From Zygaena filipendulae (taxonomy: Eukaryota > Arthropoda > Insecta > Lepidoptera > Zygaenidae), in the NCBI GenBank assembly GCA_907165275.2, contig OU015655.1:8816501-8880500 (forward strand): a stretch of DNA of 64,000 nt, written 5' to 3'. The notes under the pieces were generated by a model. The model had not been told where the DNA came from and searched no databases. It saw only the letters and a list, made by a program, of their open reading frames with translations. A program made the position numbers and the translations under genes. Position 1 is the stretch's first letter; the number at the start of each line of letters is the position of its first letter. This document shows positions 51,401 to 52,846 of this stretch, one piece after another.

Positions 51401-52846
51401 AAGCTGTTCTCGGCGCTCGGTCTGAGCCCGCGGGCCGTATCCACATCGTTCGGCTGTCGTGTGAACATAGCCATATGTTTGCAGGGCGCTTCTAGTCCGG
51501 AGCCGTCTACCGTTTACGTAGATCTCAGGGCGCTCAGAAACGATCGGGTCACTTTGGTCGAGCGCGGAAGCCCTCACTCCTTGTGCCTGATGGAGTCTGG
51601 CAAACTGTTGCCCGGGGTGAAAGTGATAACCGCGAACCCCGAAACGAAAGGTCAGTGCGGTGATTCGCATCTTGGCGAGATATGGGTGCAGTCGCCGCAC
51701 AACGCGAGCGGCTACTTCACTATATACGGGGACGAGAGCGACTACGCGGACCACTTTAGCGCGCAGCTGGTGACCGGCAACACCGGGGAGGTGTACGCCC
51801 GGACGGGCTACTTGGGTTTCCTGCGGAGGACGGAGATCGGCGCGGTGGCGTCGAGCGGCGACGACGCGTCGGTGCTGGCGCGCGACAGCGACACGGAGTC
51901 GCTGGCGTCGGCGTGCGGCAGCGTGGGCCCGGCCGGCGAGCCGCACGACGCGCACGACGCGGTGTTCGTGGTGGGCGCGCTCGACGAGACCATCATGCTG
52001 CGCGGCATGCGCTACCACCCTATAGACATTGAGAACTCCGTCATGAGGTGCCACAAGAAAATCGCCGAATGGTACGTGGTTTTTTGTCTGTAAACGTTTT
52101 GTGTGTGTGCCTTTTCGTAGGGCTCGCGCCGTAATGAGCCCAGCGTCGTGTTATAAAATAAAGTCCTCCGCCGCGTCTGTCTGTCTGTCTGTCTGTTCGC
52201 GATAAACTCAAAAACTATTGAACCGCGGTTTTCACCAATAGATAAAGGTGATTCCAGAGGAAGGTTTATAGGTATAGTTGCAGTTAGTTATATCCTGGAA
52301 TTCCCGCGGGAACTCCGAAATTATCGCGGGTGAAAACGCAGGGGACAGCTAGTTAATTACAAAGAGGAAATATTGACTCAAAAACTACTTGGGTTTAAAG
52401 AACTTAATTACAAAAAAAAATCGCTTCTAGAAATCTAAATCTTATTTTTTCTAAATCTACTGTATCCCTGGGTGACATAAGATACTTAAGAGTTCCCAAA
52501 GGGAGTTCTAAAACACGCGGGTGAACAGCTAGTAAATGCTGTTCTTTGCCGAAAAGAAAATGTTAAAAAATGTCGATTGGTGTTTGCTTGCAGCGCCGTG
52601 TTCACGTGGACCAACCTGCTGGTGGTGGTGGTGGAGCTGGACGGCAGCGACAGCGAGGCGCTCAACCTGGTGCCGCTGGTCACCAACGCGGTGCTCGAGG
52701 AGCACCACCTCATCGTCGGCGTGGTGGTGGTCGTCGACCCCGGCGTCGTGCCGATCAACTCGCGCGGCGAGAAACAGCGCATGCACCTCCGCGACGGCTT
52801 CCTCTCCGACCAAATAGACGCCATATATATCGCTTACAACATGTAA
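340..52846 (+). CDS. DIP2: DIP2, Disco-interacting protein 2 (18 coding exons, full span)
   Basis: DIP2 proteins are large, conserved fungal and animal proteins with an N-terminal DMAP1-binding domain followed by two adenylate-forming (FAAL-like) modules. Published work links them to homeostasis of a subset of diacylglycerols and, in flies, to neuronal axon branching. The 18 exons join in phase to about 1,587 residues, close to animal family size. The DMAP1-binding region is about residues 6-130, the first AMP-binding module about 320-930 and the second about 985-1587. The second module keeps the family core DFSVSTTGM at residues 1138-1146. In both modules the adenylation P-loop departs from the usual SSGTTGxPKG pattern, as is normal for DIP2. 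The protein ends with the conserved AYNM. The weakest part is the linker between exons 5 and 6, which is shorter than in vertebrate DIP2 and may lack an exon I could not find. Confidence 0.95.
2354..3220 (+). mobile_element. 5'-truncated Jockey-type non-LTR retrotransposon
   Basis: This is the 3' part of a LINE with an open reverse-transcriptase frame from about 2355 to the stop at 3099-3101. The frame has the LYLLYTSEVP block, the catalytic FADD box (fourth-motif Y/FxDD) about 20 residues later, the KYLGFYLD block and a Jockey-like C terminus ending HHIWDSMSS. A short 3' tail and an A-run at 3211-3220 follow. The 15-bp sequence ACCTCTCTCAATATT occurs at 2339-2353 and 3221-3235, which is the target-site duplication and fixes both ends. 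The copy lacks ORF1, the endonuclease and the first half of the polymerase, so it cannot move itself. The open frame and identical duplications suggest it is fairly recent. Confidence 0.88.
3763..4059 (+). repeat. Lepidopteran CCCCGCGG-type interspersed repeat, copy 1
   Basis: The copy starts ACTAGCTGTGCCCCGCGG and has the TATATAAC...CCCGACATCC internal block, a CAGACAGACAGACA run and an end near TATTCAATGTACAGAACC. A close relative lies at 46028-46290. No coding frame is seen. The family is very common in Lepidoptera, but I cannot assign it firmly to a SINE, LINE tail or Helitron class from sequence alone. Confidence 0.7.
4062..4545 (+). repeat. CCCCGCGG-type repeat, copy 2, interrupted by a hairpin
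   Basis: A second copy abuts copy 1 in the same direction, beginning ACTAGCTGTGCCCCGCGG. Its middle is interrupted by the perfect hairpin at 4168-4300. After the hairpin the repeat continues with AGGAGTATGGACTATAATCG, a CAGACAGACAGACTGACAG run near 4378, and a TATAGATATAGATAGATAG tail. Confidence 0.7.
4168..4300. repeat. Perfect inverted repeat: 60-bp arms, 13-bp loop
   Basis: The left arm 4168-4227 (starting GGGCTAAGATGCGCAAGACG) and right arm 4241-4300 (ending CGCATCTTAGCCC) are exact reverse complements, by eye without mismatch. The loop is TATTGTATGGCTT. It sits inside a CCCCGCGG-type repeat and is probably a tiny foldback or MITE-like insertion. Confidence 0.9.
5304..5870. mobile_element. 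Foldback element 1 (about 270-bp arms)
   Basis: The left arm 5304-5575, starting ATCCCATCAAAAACA, is inverted nearly perfectly as 5601-5870, ending TGTTTTTGATGGGAT. A spacer of about 25 bp separates them. No transposase frame is present. The right flank reads CTCATTTCTTTTTGTA, the inverted form of the motif flanking foldback elements 2 and 3, so the three share ends although their interiors differ. Confidence 0.85.
6094..6533. repeat. Head-to-head pair of CCCCGCGG-type repeats
   Basis: A forward copy starts at about 6094 (GCTGTTCCCCGCGGTTTAAC), and an inverted copy ends at 6533 (GGGTGAAACCGCAGGGAACA). Degraded pieces of both orientations lie between. No coding frame is seen. Confidence 0.65.
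6537..6728. repeat. Tandem repeat, 73-bp unit, about 2.6 copies
   Basis: The GGGATTACAAAGTTATTTGT block recurs at 6550, 6623 and 6696, giving a 73-bp period. Each full unit also contains an inverted copy of itself (ATAACTTTGTAATTCC), so every unit can fold into its own hairpin. Confidence 0.85.
6770..7125 (+). repeat. Repeat with GTGCCCCC palindrome, forward copy
   Basis: It contains TGATGATCGGTCAGTGAGTG, a CTTCGAGAAAAGGATAG block and ends in the palindrome-bearing GGCGGGGGCACTGCCGTGCC. Inverted relatives lie at 18008-18375 and about 10990-11510. The class is unknown to me. Confidence 0.6.
7683..7752. mobile_element. Short internally deleted MITE
   Basis: The inverted ends CTGCACTCAGAGTCGTTTTA and CGTCTCTGAGTGCGGCC flank only a few dozen bases. 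They match the ends of the larger element at 42901-43140, so this is probably a deleted relative. Confidence 0.6.
7779..7975 (+). repeat. CCCCGCGG-type repeat, near-complete copy
   Basis: It starts ACTAGTTGTACTCCGCGG and keeps the family's internal order: TTCGGAGATCCCGCGGG, CCCTGACAACGTGTATGC, GGCGTGAAAGCATAAC, GACAGACAGAC, then CATTTATAATATAAGTA at the end. Confidence 0.7.
8300..8560. promoter_or_regulatory. CpG-rich patch in intron 1, possible promoter or enhancer
   Basis: This patch is markedly more GC- and CpG-rich than the surrounding intron, with GACGCGGGCGCGG and GGGCGCGACGCGGCGC stretches and ATCGATAGTCGATA, which resembles the insect DRE promoter motif. Overlapping minus-strand open frames here look like by-products of GC content, not genes. 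It could be an alternative promoter, but the sequence alone does not prove that. Confidence 0.3.
8985..9655. repeat. Repeat region with ACCGAAACCGAAAC motifs
   Basis: Runs of ACCGAAACCGAAAC and TTTCGGCC occur at 8987-9020 and 9570-9650, and the outer edges read CTTAGTTTCGGCC and GGTCGGCGACTAAG, a partial inverted match. This suggests one degraded inverted-repeat element about 670 bp long. The boundary is uncertain. Confidence 0.4.
9660..10497 (+). pseudogene. Decayed mariner-family transposase
   Basis: Fragments of a mariner transposase are readable across several frames. They include VQDIIDRDPSKSTTAIARDL (helix-turn-helix region), a VLGVVSNEGHVMPPHFF-like block written across frames near 10030-10075, EVLETVVKPWI, YVFQQDSA with the second catalytic aspartate near 10180, a degraded DLNLMDFYVWG third-motif block near 10300, and a terminal VIAAEGEFIE near 10460. 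Stops and frameshifts are frequent, so it is inactive. Its 5' end runs into the ACCGAAACC repeat. Confidence 0.85.
10745..10900 (+). repeat. Fragments of CCCCGCGG-type repeats
   Basis: Broken pieces such as CACTGTTTCACCCGCGTAGC and ACTAGCTGTCCCGCGCGATT are recognisable, but no complete copy is present. Confidence 0.5.
10990..11510 (-). repeat. GTGCCCCC-family repeat split by a later insertion
   Basis: Left of 11133 the sequence reads GGGATAATGTTGTCAATAGC; right of 11326 it resumes with CTGATTTCATCTCTGACTCA and TGATGATCATCAAAATTC. At 18150-18270 these parts are contiguous, so the repeat here was cut open by the copy at 11134-11325. Confidence 0.65.
11134..11325 (+). repeat. CCCCGCGG-type repeat nested inside another repeat
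   Basis: This is one of the cleanest copies: CTAGCTGTGCCCCGCGG start, CCCTGACAACGTGCATGCC middle and TTTATAATATTAGTAGGAT end followed by an A-run. Both ends are clear because the host repeat is known, which helps define this family's true length at about 192 bp. Confidence 0.75.
11714..12124. mobile_element. Foldback element 2
   Basis: The ends are ATCCCACCAGTAACATTTTC and AATGTTTTTGGTGGGAT. Internal inverted blocks include GCCAAGACGA/TCGTCTTGGC and ATATGTGGCTTGGCCATTTC with its inverse near 11941-11960. The left flank is ACAAAAAGAAATGA, as at foldback 3. There is no coding frame. It is closely related in sequence to the element at 18408-18842. Confidence 0.8.
12480..12578. mobile_element. 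Small inverted-repeat element
   Basis: AGCTACAGAAAAAAGCACCA at the left is inverted as GGTGCCTTTTTCAGCT at the right, with GTGATGGCTTA/TAAGCCATCA inside. It is about 99 bp with no coding content, so probably a MITE remnant. Confidence 0.65.
14575..14645 (+). mobile_element. End fragment of 325-bp MITE family
   Basis: Only the first end is present: GGGCTAGTTGACTAATTTTG followed by TAGTCCGTCTTGTAGATTA. It matches the starts of the copies at 15326, 15957 and 36632. Confidence 0.6.
15326..15653 (+). mobile_element. MITE with 14-bp terminal inverted repeats, full copy
   Basis: The ends TAGGCTAGTTTCCT and AGGAAACTAGCCTA are exact inverted repeats. Conserved internal blocks are TAGTCCGTTTTGTAGATTA, TGGACACGTATTTTT, GACGTCAC, CCCACCCTAAACTTTAATGC and AAAAAGCAAAAAATACGTG. 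There is no transposase frame. This is the best-preserved of seven copies in the window. Confidence 0.8.
15957..16140 (+). mobile_element. Rearranged MITE copy with internal palindrome
   Basis: Both ends resemble the 325-bp MITE, but the middle is missing and has been replaced by a 16-bp perfect palindrome around 15985-16019 (GTTTGGTTTGTAGATT and its inverse, 3-bp spacer). Confidence 0.65.
16627..16704 (+). CDS. DIP2: DIP2 coding exon 2
   Basis: It encodes DITQKGYEKKRTRLLTPYLP and ends in a glutamine-rich QQQSQ. DITQKGYEKKR is the most conserved stretch of the DIP2 DMAP1-binding region. The acceptor is TTTCTAATTTCACAG and the donor is GTTGGT. It is phase 1 at both ends, and its first two bases complete the glycine codon from exon 1. 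Confidence 0.93.
16830..17050. promoter_or_regulatory. GC-rich patch with CCATCTTG motif just after exon 2
   Basis: This short GC-rich stretch, with GTCGCGACAGACCGTCGCAG and GGTTCGCGCGTAGCTCG, ends with GAGGCCATCTTGAATC; GCCATCTTG resembles the YY1/Pho-type element found near many promoters. An internal promoter is possible. The open frame at 16836-17030 has no recognisable family. Confidence 0.25.
18008..18375 (-). repeat. GTGCCCCC-palindrome repeat, intact copy
   Basis: It starts ATCTGGGGGCACGGCAGTGC, where GGGGGCACGGCAGTGCCCCC is nearly self-complementary, and continues with TTTCTCGAAGCGCTTCG, GATGATCATCAAAATTC and an AGGGGATGGAAGTTT block. It abuts foldback element 3, as the 10990-11510 copy abuts foldback element 2. 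Confidence 0.6.
18408..18842. mobile_element. Foldback element 3
   Basis: The ends are ATCCCACCAAAAACATATTC and GAATATGTTTTTGTTGGGAT. Inner inverted blocks include TGATGCCAAGACGA and ATGTAGAGCCAAGCTTATAA with their inverses. The left flank is ACAAAAAGAAATGA. It is the better preserved relative of element 2 and has no coding frame. Confidence 0.85.
18881..19057. mobile_element. 177-bp MITE with 50-bp perfect inverted ends
   Basis: The left end AGGCCCGCCGCCCATTGTGA is inverted as the right end TCACAATGGGCGGCGGGCCT, and pairing continues for 50 bp. After a 10-bp interruption on the right arm only, pairing resumes for a further 16 bp. There is no coding content. Confidence 0.85.
20045..20155 (-). 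repeat. CCCCGCGG-type repeat, minus orientation
   Basis: Read in reverse, it runs from the GCTTTCACGCCT block to CACCGCGGAAAACAGCTAG, the family's start. It is truncated at the far end. Confidence 0.6.
21563..21676 (+). CDS. DIP2: DIP2 coding exon 3 (version a)
   Basis: In the frame that fits phase 1 at both ends, it encodes a variable glycine- and arginine-rich start, then RTHRRVTHNEKRYHS, followed by a split codon. This matches the DIP2 segment before the SE-VRQEAVQ block of exon 4. The acceptor is TTCTGGACGCAG, with no long pyrimidine tract, and the donor is GTATCA. Other CAG candidates at 21573 and 21579 give the wrong phase. A related exon lies at 33401-33487. Confidence 0.82.
22175..22734 (-). 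repeat. Tandem duplication of a CCCCGCGG-type repeat unit
   Basis: Two units, 22175-22448 and 22449-22734, both start CTTAATATATATAAATCACG and both end GGGGGACAGCTAGT. They differ by scattered substitutions and short indels. Each unit contains two degraded copies of the GGAATTCCCGCGGG box. Confidence 0.8.
23442..24290 (+). repeat. CCCCGCGG-type repeats: a fragment and a double copy
   Basis: 23442-23505 is a start fragment (ACTAGCTGTCCCCCGCGATT). 24015-24290 holds two partial copies in the same direction, each with a CCCTATGTCC or CTGACAACGTG block, ending GGCGTGAAAGCGTAAC and CATTTATAGTA. The 23506-24014 interval between them shows no recognisable feature. Confidence 0.55.
28100..28175 (+). 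other. G-rich run able to form a G-quadruplex
   Basis: From 28150 to 28174 the plus strand has four G-tracts (GGGGGG-A-GGGGG-TT-GGGG-CA-GGGGG) with loops of one to two bases, and two more G-runs stand just upstream. This is a strong G4 pattern on the coding strand of a DIP2 intron. Confidence 0.6.
28763..28850 (-). repeat. Possible tRNA-derived SINE fragment
   Basis: On the minus strand there is GCGGGTTCGATTCCCG, which matches the pol III B-box and tRNA T-loop pattern. The upstream part does not give a clean A-box or a cloverleaf, so I do not call a tRNA gene. Confidence 0.3.
29740..30135 (-). repeat. Cluster of CCCCGCGG-family pieces
   Basis: Three direct units each have TTCCCGCGGGAACTCCGGAG-like boxes followed by GTGAGTTTGTGAGATTGTAG. 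The order suggests internal duplication within one old copy. There is no coding frame. Confidence 0.6.
31833..32675 (-). CDS. Intronless C2H2 zinc-finger protein, nested antisense in DIP2
   Basis: This 280-residue open frame has eight zinc fingers after an acidic 50-residue N terminus. The first cysteine and last ligand of each are roughly at 54-75, 84-105, 111-131, 138-159, 167-188, 195-216, 222-243 and 250-271. The third ends in cysteine (C2HC type); the others are C2H2 with a 12-residue finger loop and H-x4-H spacing. It is likely a nuclear DNA- or RNA-binding protein, but I cannot name an orthologue. The ATG has A at -3. A candidate poly(A) signal, AATAAA on the minus strand, lies at 31787-31792, about 40 bases past the stop. 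The lack of introns could reflect retroposition, but the frame is intact. Confidence 0.85.
   Translation of the reverse strand: MTDTKMTAEIEVDIKRLDSVIEEHLSSSSVVLRDILNDDGNRDCEASGSKGHMCQKCGKYYKTKDTLQSHNLLKHSEETIEIQCALCDKKYPSMLSLKKHRHYMHRYQHRCKACYRTFATPELLDNHANDCSMAKSPCPSCSKVYDSRVALRNHIKYKHPQAKNNWCGLCRRCFTSERGLVNHMSIIHPPGATNCNWCEREFTSVTALHSHVLYKHTDGARCKHCHKVFATKKGLQNHMAKVHLGPDFLCGVCVNGFSTFEDLARHIVNTHNDDKNESEN
33401..33487 (+). CDS. DIP2: Alternative DIP2 exon 3 (version b)
   Basis: This GC-rich stretch ends with the peptide RTNRRLTRNESRYHS and a GTGAGT donor. It aligns with the end of exon 3a, RTHRRVTHNEKRYHS, at 11 of 15 positions, and like 3a is phase 1 at both ends. Two acceptors fit the phase: CGGGTCGCAG (start 33401) and GTCCTCAG (start 33413). 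Vertebrate DIP2 has only one copy of this segment, so 3a and 3b are probably alternative, possibly mutually exclusive, exons. Including both would also keep the frame. No stop codon interrupts the frame. Confidence 0.75.
34745..34935 (+). repeat. Lepidopteran SINE or LINE 3' tail
   Basis: It contains CAACGCACCTGCATGCCTTC, GGGCGGCGGTAATCACTTAC, CCGTTTGCCCCCTATGACAT and an A-run, a repeat tail common in moths. A second copy lies at 54965-55095. Confidence 0.65.
36297..36329. repeat. Short perfect hairpin
   Basis: GGGAATTTCGTGGA is inverted as TCCACGAAATTCCC with a 5-base loop. The stem is too short for a typical animal miRNA precursor, so it is listed only as structure. Confidence 0.6.
36632..36960 (+). 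mobile_element. 325-bp MITE family, full-length copy
   Basis: All the internal blocks of the 15326-15653 copy are here in order (TAGTCCGTCTTGTAGATTA, TGGACACGTA, GACGTCAC twice, CACCCTAAACTTTAATGC, TTGACGGACTAATTAGAA), but the ends are more degraded. Confidence 0.75.
36966..37165 (-). repeat. CCCCGCGG-type repeat, minus orientation
   Basis: It reads from ATACTAATATTATATAAA (the reversed 3' end) to CGGGTGAAACCGCGGAG and ACAGCTAG, giving both ends. It lies directly beside the MITE. Confidence 0.65.
37715..37843 (+). CDS. DIP2: DIP2 coding exon 4
   Basis: After completing the split codon as glutamate, it encodes VRQEAVQQALAEMQ and SLPMPSKRTSMMAKS, matching the conserved end of the DMAP1-binding region in DIP2. 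The acceptor is TGCATTTCAG and the donor GTAAGA. It is phase 1 at both ends. Confidence 0.92.
38200..38409 (+). CDS. DIP2: DIP2 coding exon 5 (serine/proline-rich linker)
   Basis: It encodes a linker beginning SSSDEDSCAGD, like the SSASEDE-type segment of other DIP2 proteins, then proline- and histidine-rich sequence and ends with EIDLSEITHVPA. The acceptor is TTCCGTAATCCAG, the donor GTGAGT, and both ends are phase 1. Plus-strand open frames starting at 38212 and 38222 are out-of-frame shadows. Confidence 0.82.
38410..39803 (+). other. DIP2 intron 5, with possible missing linker exon
   Basis: Vertebrate DIP2 has roughly 100 more linker residues here, including a WLDRVIQ-like motif. I did not find that motif in 38410-39800, so it may have been lost in this lineage or may be too divergent to see. 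The intron contains a GCTAGCTAGCTAGC run near 38636, a minus-oriented CCCCGCGG piece (39175-39360) and an inverted MITE (39440-39745). Confidence 0.6.
39440..39745 (-). mobile_element. 325-bp MITE family, inverted copy in intron 5
   Basis: It reads TATGAAAATCAAAATTATAT at the left and TGACGGACTAAAAACTG near the right end. Its central GACGTCACGC box is kept. It ends about 55 bp before DIP2 exon 6. Confidence 0.7.
39804..39925 (+). CDS. DIP2: DIP2 coding exon 6
   Basis: The frame reads IQPDVTHTSSDAR, then a TGTGTGRWK end that runs straight into VSAKIQQL of exon 7. The acceptor is a NAGNAG pair (AAGCAG): use of the first AG would start the exon at 39801 and insert one residue. The pyrimidine tract is weak. 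The donor is GTCGGC, a less common form, at phase 0. The short open frames here in other frames and on the minus strand are shadows. Confidence 0.75.
40486..40786 (+). CDS. DIP2: DIP2 coding exon 7
   Basis: It encodes the highly conserved VSAKIQQLLNTLKRPKRRPL and NPKDPNAPKPEGG segments that lead into the first adenylate-forming module. The acceptor is ATTTCAAATTAG and the donor GTAGGT. It starts at phase 0 and ends with the first base of a glycine codon. Confidence 0.95.
41104..41575 (+). repeat. Two CCCCGCGG-type repeats in DIP2 intron 7
   Basis: One copy at 41104-41330 starts CTAGCTGTGCCCCGCGG and carries two ACCCGCGTGAGTTTCG boxes. A second at 41357-41575 starts CTAGTTGCCCCCGTGG and ends shortly before exon 8, within about 20 bp of its acceptor. 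Confidence 0.65.
41597..41908 (+). CDS. DIP2: DIP2 coding exon 8 (start of first FAAL-like module)
   Basis: It encodes KLLSRSLKIAHALLNK, then VALVYPNNDPINFMCALYGC and PAPIEVPLTRRDAG, which are conserved DIP2 adenylate-forming-module segments. The acceptor is TTGTCCATAACAG and the donor GTGAGA. It is phase 1 at both ends. Confidence 0.95.
42230..42556 (-). mobile_element. 325-bp MITE family, inverted copy in intron 8
   Basis: This complete inverted copy has TTAGTCCGTCAGTTAGAAAA at the left, GGGTGGGGGGCTCGTGACGT in the middle and CTACACGACGGACTAAAAA at the right. It ends about 65 bp before the exon 9 acceptor. Confidence 0.75.
42623..42815 (+). CDS. DIP2: DIP2 coding exon 9
   Basis: It encodes LPKNSSGDVASFRGWPALQW, then a proline-rich segment and DGSAMGVIVSR, where animal DIP2 has a P-loop-like position in degraded form. 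The acceptor is CGTCACCCCACCTAG and the donor GTATGA. It starts in phase 1 and ends in phase 2. Confidence 0.93.
42901..43140. mobile_element. MITE with about 60-bp inverted ends in intron 9
   Basis: The ends TAACCGCCGCACTCAGAGTC and GACTCTGAGTGCGGCGGTAA are near-perfect inverted repeats that continue into AACTTTAATGATTACTT and AAGTATAGATTTTTAAAAC and their inverses. There is a second inner inverted pair (TTAATGTTAATTGGCATTTA). No coding frame. Confidence 0.8.
43217..43470 (-). mobile_element. TTAA-type MITE, degraded inverted copy
   Basis: Read in reverse, it matches the element at 55979-56220 throughout: AAAGTCAGTGCAGTGGTTT, the CGTGATATTACGGGGATGG end and the CTTTAGGCATGA region. Its ends are degraded, and a GTAGCCTTAACTTATTAAGG palindrome stands at one end. 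Confidence 0.7.
44157..44784. mobile_element. Inverted-repeat element in intron 9 with internal tandem repeat
   Basis: ATCGACCACACAGCCCATAG at 44165 and its inverse CTATGGGCTGTGTGGTCGAT near 44753 form roughly 30-bp inverted ends that extend into GACGCCTAAT. Inside, a 41-bp unit starting GCCGTGATTGGCTAATTC is present twice in tandem at 44261 and 44302. No transposase frame. Confidence 0.7.
44967..45179 (+). CDS. DIP2: DIP2 coding exon 10
   Basis: It encodes ASMLSHCRMLSVACNYTEGE, VLDFKRETGLWHAVLTSVLN and PYALMKVSPASW, all strongly conserved in the first DIP2 module. The acceptor is AATTCTGTTGTCAG and the donor GTGAGT. It is phase 2 at both ends. The minus-strand frame at 45012-45305 is a shadow. 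Confidence 0.95.
45207..45363 (+). repeat. Lepidopteran interspersed repeat (CGACCTTTGC family)
   Basis: It contains GACCGGTTCTGCGCTTCC, CCCGCGACCTTTGCTAAGTC and CGTGGTCGCCACTCGAGAACTT. A better copy is at 47772-47971. It begins only about 28 bp after the exon 10 donor. Confidence 0.65.
46028..46290 (+). repeat. CCCCGCGG-type repeat in intron 10
   Basis: It starts CTGCTGTACCCCGCGG and shares the CCCGACGTCCGACTTGAATG and AAAATATTCAAAGTACAGAA blocks with the copy at 3763-4059, so these two form a subfamily. Confidence 0.65.
46607..46776 (+). CDS. DIP2: DIP2 coding exon 11
   Basis: It encodes CVAIVKSRDLHWGLLA, SLSSLRMLLVADGANPWS and SCDQFLSVFQSKG, a stretch that is nearly invariant in DIP2. 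The acceptor is CACGTTGTATGCAG and the donor GTACGA. It starts in phase 2 and ends in phase 1. Confidence 0.95.
47491..47694 (+). CDS. DIP2: DIP2 coding exon 12
   Basis: It encodes AICPCACSSESLTVCVRR, a glycine- and arginine-rich turn, then GVLSMSGLSYGVVRVD and TLQDCGQVMPS. The acceptor is GGTGCGTCAG with a weak pyrimidine tract, and the donor is GTGAGT. It is phase 1 at both ends. Frames on either strand at 47363-47708 other than this one are shadows. Confidence 0.93.
47710..48065 (+). repeat. CCCCGCGG-type repeat split by a later insertion
   Basis: The outer repeat reads to TACCCCTCTGACA near 47782 and continues from GTGTGTATGCATAATTTCAT near 47973, through CGGTTGTGTATATTTATGGC, to CATTCGCATTGATAATGATG. 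The inserted piece is the repeat at 47772-47971. Confidence 0.65.
47772..47971 (+). repeat. CGACCTTTGC-family repeat inserted into another repeat
   Basis: It begins near CATCATCATCACTATATCGG and ends CGTGGTCGCCACTCGAGAACTT. The surrounding CCCCGCGG-type repeat resumes on the other side, so its ends are known to within a few bases. Confidence 0.65.
48184..48405 (+). CDS. DIP2: DIP2 coding exon 13
   Basis: It encodes VIVVVKMEGPAYLCKTDEVG, EICVLSGATGSGYWGLPG and the YVRSGLLGFLGPGG end, matching the C-terminal half of module one. The acceptor is GTTTCACTATAG and the donor GTGAGT. It is phase 1 at both ends. Confidence 0.94.
48438..48560 (+). repeat. CCCCGCGG-type repeat fragment
   Basis: ATACTAGCTTTTGCCCGCGG is the family start, followed by degraded sequence. 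It lies about 35 bp after the exon 13 donor. Confidence 0.5.
48883..49091 (+). CDS. DIP2: DIP2 coding exon 14
   Basis: It encodes LVFVCGSRDGLMTVTGRKHN, DDIIATVLAVEPMKF, YRGRIAVFPVRVL and ending VAEQRPDCGEEE. This is the C-terminal subdomain of the first adenylate-forming module. The acceptor is CTCGCGGTGTGCAG and the donor is GTCAGC. It enters in phase 1 and ends in phase 0. The read-through frame continues past the donor only briefly. Confidence 0.94.
49262..49450 (-). mobile_element. 325-bp MITE family, truncated inverted copy
   Basis: AATCCGTCAGTTAGATAGTA, TAGCCACGTATTTTTTGCTT and the GTGACGTCACACGACA box are kept, but the far end is missing. Confidence 0.65.
49614..49845 (+). CDS. DIP2: DIP2 coding exon 15
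   Basis: It encodes SFQWMSRVLQAVDSIHQVG, the PKTPLGGIHLSECKRRF segment and LHPANVLMCPHTCVTNLPKP, among the most conserved DIP2 signatures. The acceptor is TCATTCCGCAG at phase 0 and the donor GTACGT at phase 1. The overlapping minus-strand frames are shadows. Confidence 0.95.
49872..50208 (+). repeat. CCCCGCGG-type repeat, double copy in intron 15
   Basis: It starts ACAATAGCTGTGCCCGCGG and carries two CGGAGTTCCCGCGGGAATTC-like boxes, each followed by a CACTCAGGA..CTGTAGCTT block, ending TTTATAATATTAGTATAGAT. It starts about 27 bp after the exon 15 donor. Confidence 0.7.
50258..50367 (+). CDS. DIP2: DIP2 coding exon 16
   Basis: It encodes VGPASVIVGNLVQGNRLASA and GRDMGYTDESDAARK, the conserved bridge between the two modules. 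The acceptor is ATATCTCTTACAG and the donor GTACGG. It starts in phase 1 and ends in phase 0. Confidence 0.94.
50465..52071 (+). CDS. DIP2: DIP2 coding exon 17 (second FAAL-like module)
   Basis: This 1,607-bp exon encodes about 536 residues and holds most of the second adenylate-forming module. Landmarks are HVALIFPPGLDLICAFYGCL, AYLDFSVSTTGMLAGIKMSH, LCLDPYCGLGFALWCLSSI, DTFCSYGVMELCTKGLG, VVVAEERPRINLT, VERGSPHSLCLMESGK, DSHLGEIWVQSPHNASGY, ARTGYLGFLRR and GMRYHPIDIENSV. The acceptor is TTTTGTCCACAG and the donor GTACGT at phase 2. It is far larger than the other exons, a sign of intron loss. A serine- and aspartate-rich insert precedes the final block. Overlapping frames on both strands are shadows. 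Confidence 0.97.
52160..52356 (-). repeat. CCCCGCGG-type repeat in last intron
   Basis: It starts with a GTCTGTCTGTCTGTCTGT microsatellite and ends CGGGTGAAAACGCAGGGGACA plus GCTAGT, a minus-oriented copy with both ends recognisable. Confidence 0.7.
52594..52846 (+). CDS. DIP2: DIP2 coding exon 18 (stop codon)
   Basis: It encodes AVFTWTNLLVVVVELDGSDS, the hydrophobic LVTNAVLEEHHLIVGVVVVV stretch, PINSRGEKQRMHLRDGF and AYNM, the invariant DIP2 C terminus, then TAA at 52844-52846. The acceptor is TGGTGTTTGCTTGCAG. It starts in phase 2 and completes the split cysteine codon from exon 17. The minus-strand frames here are shadows. Confidence 0.95.

Noticed and set aside
51296..52054. 252-codon minus-strand open frame
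   Set aside because: It lies opposite DIP2 exon 17, which has a complete and conserved coding frame; GC-rich codon use opens the opposite strand.
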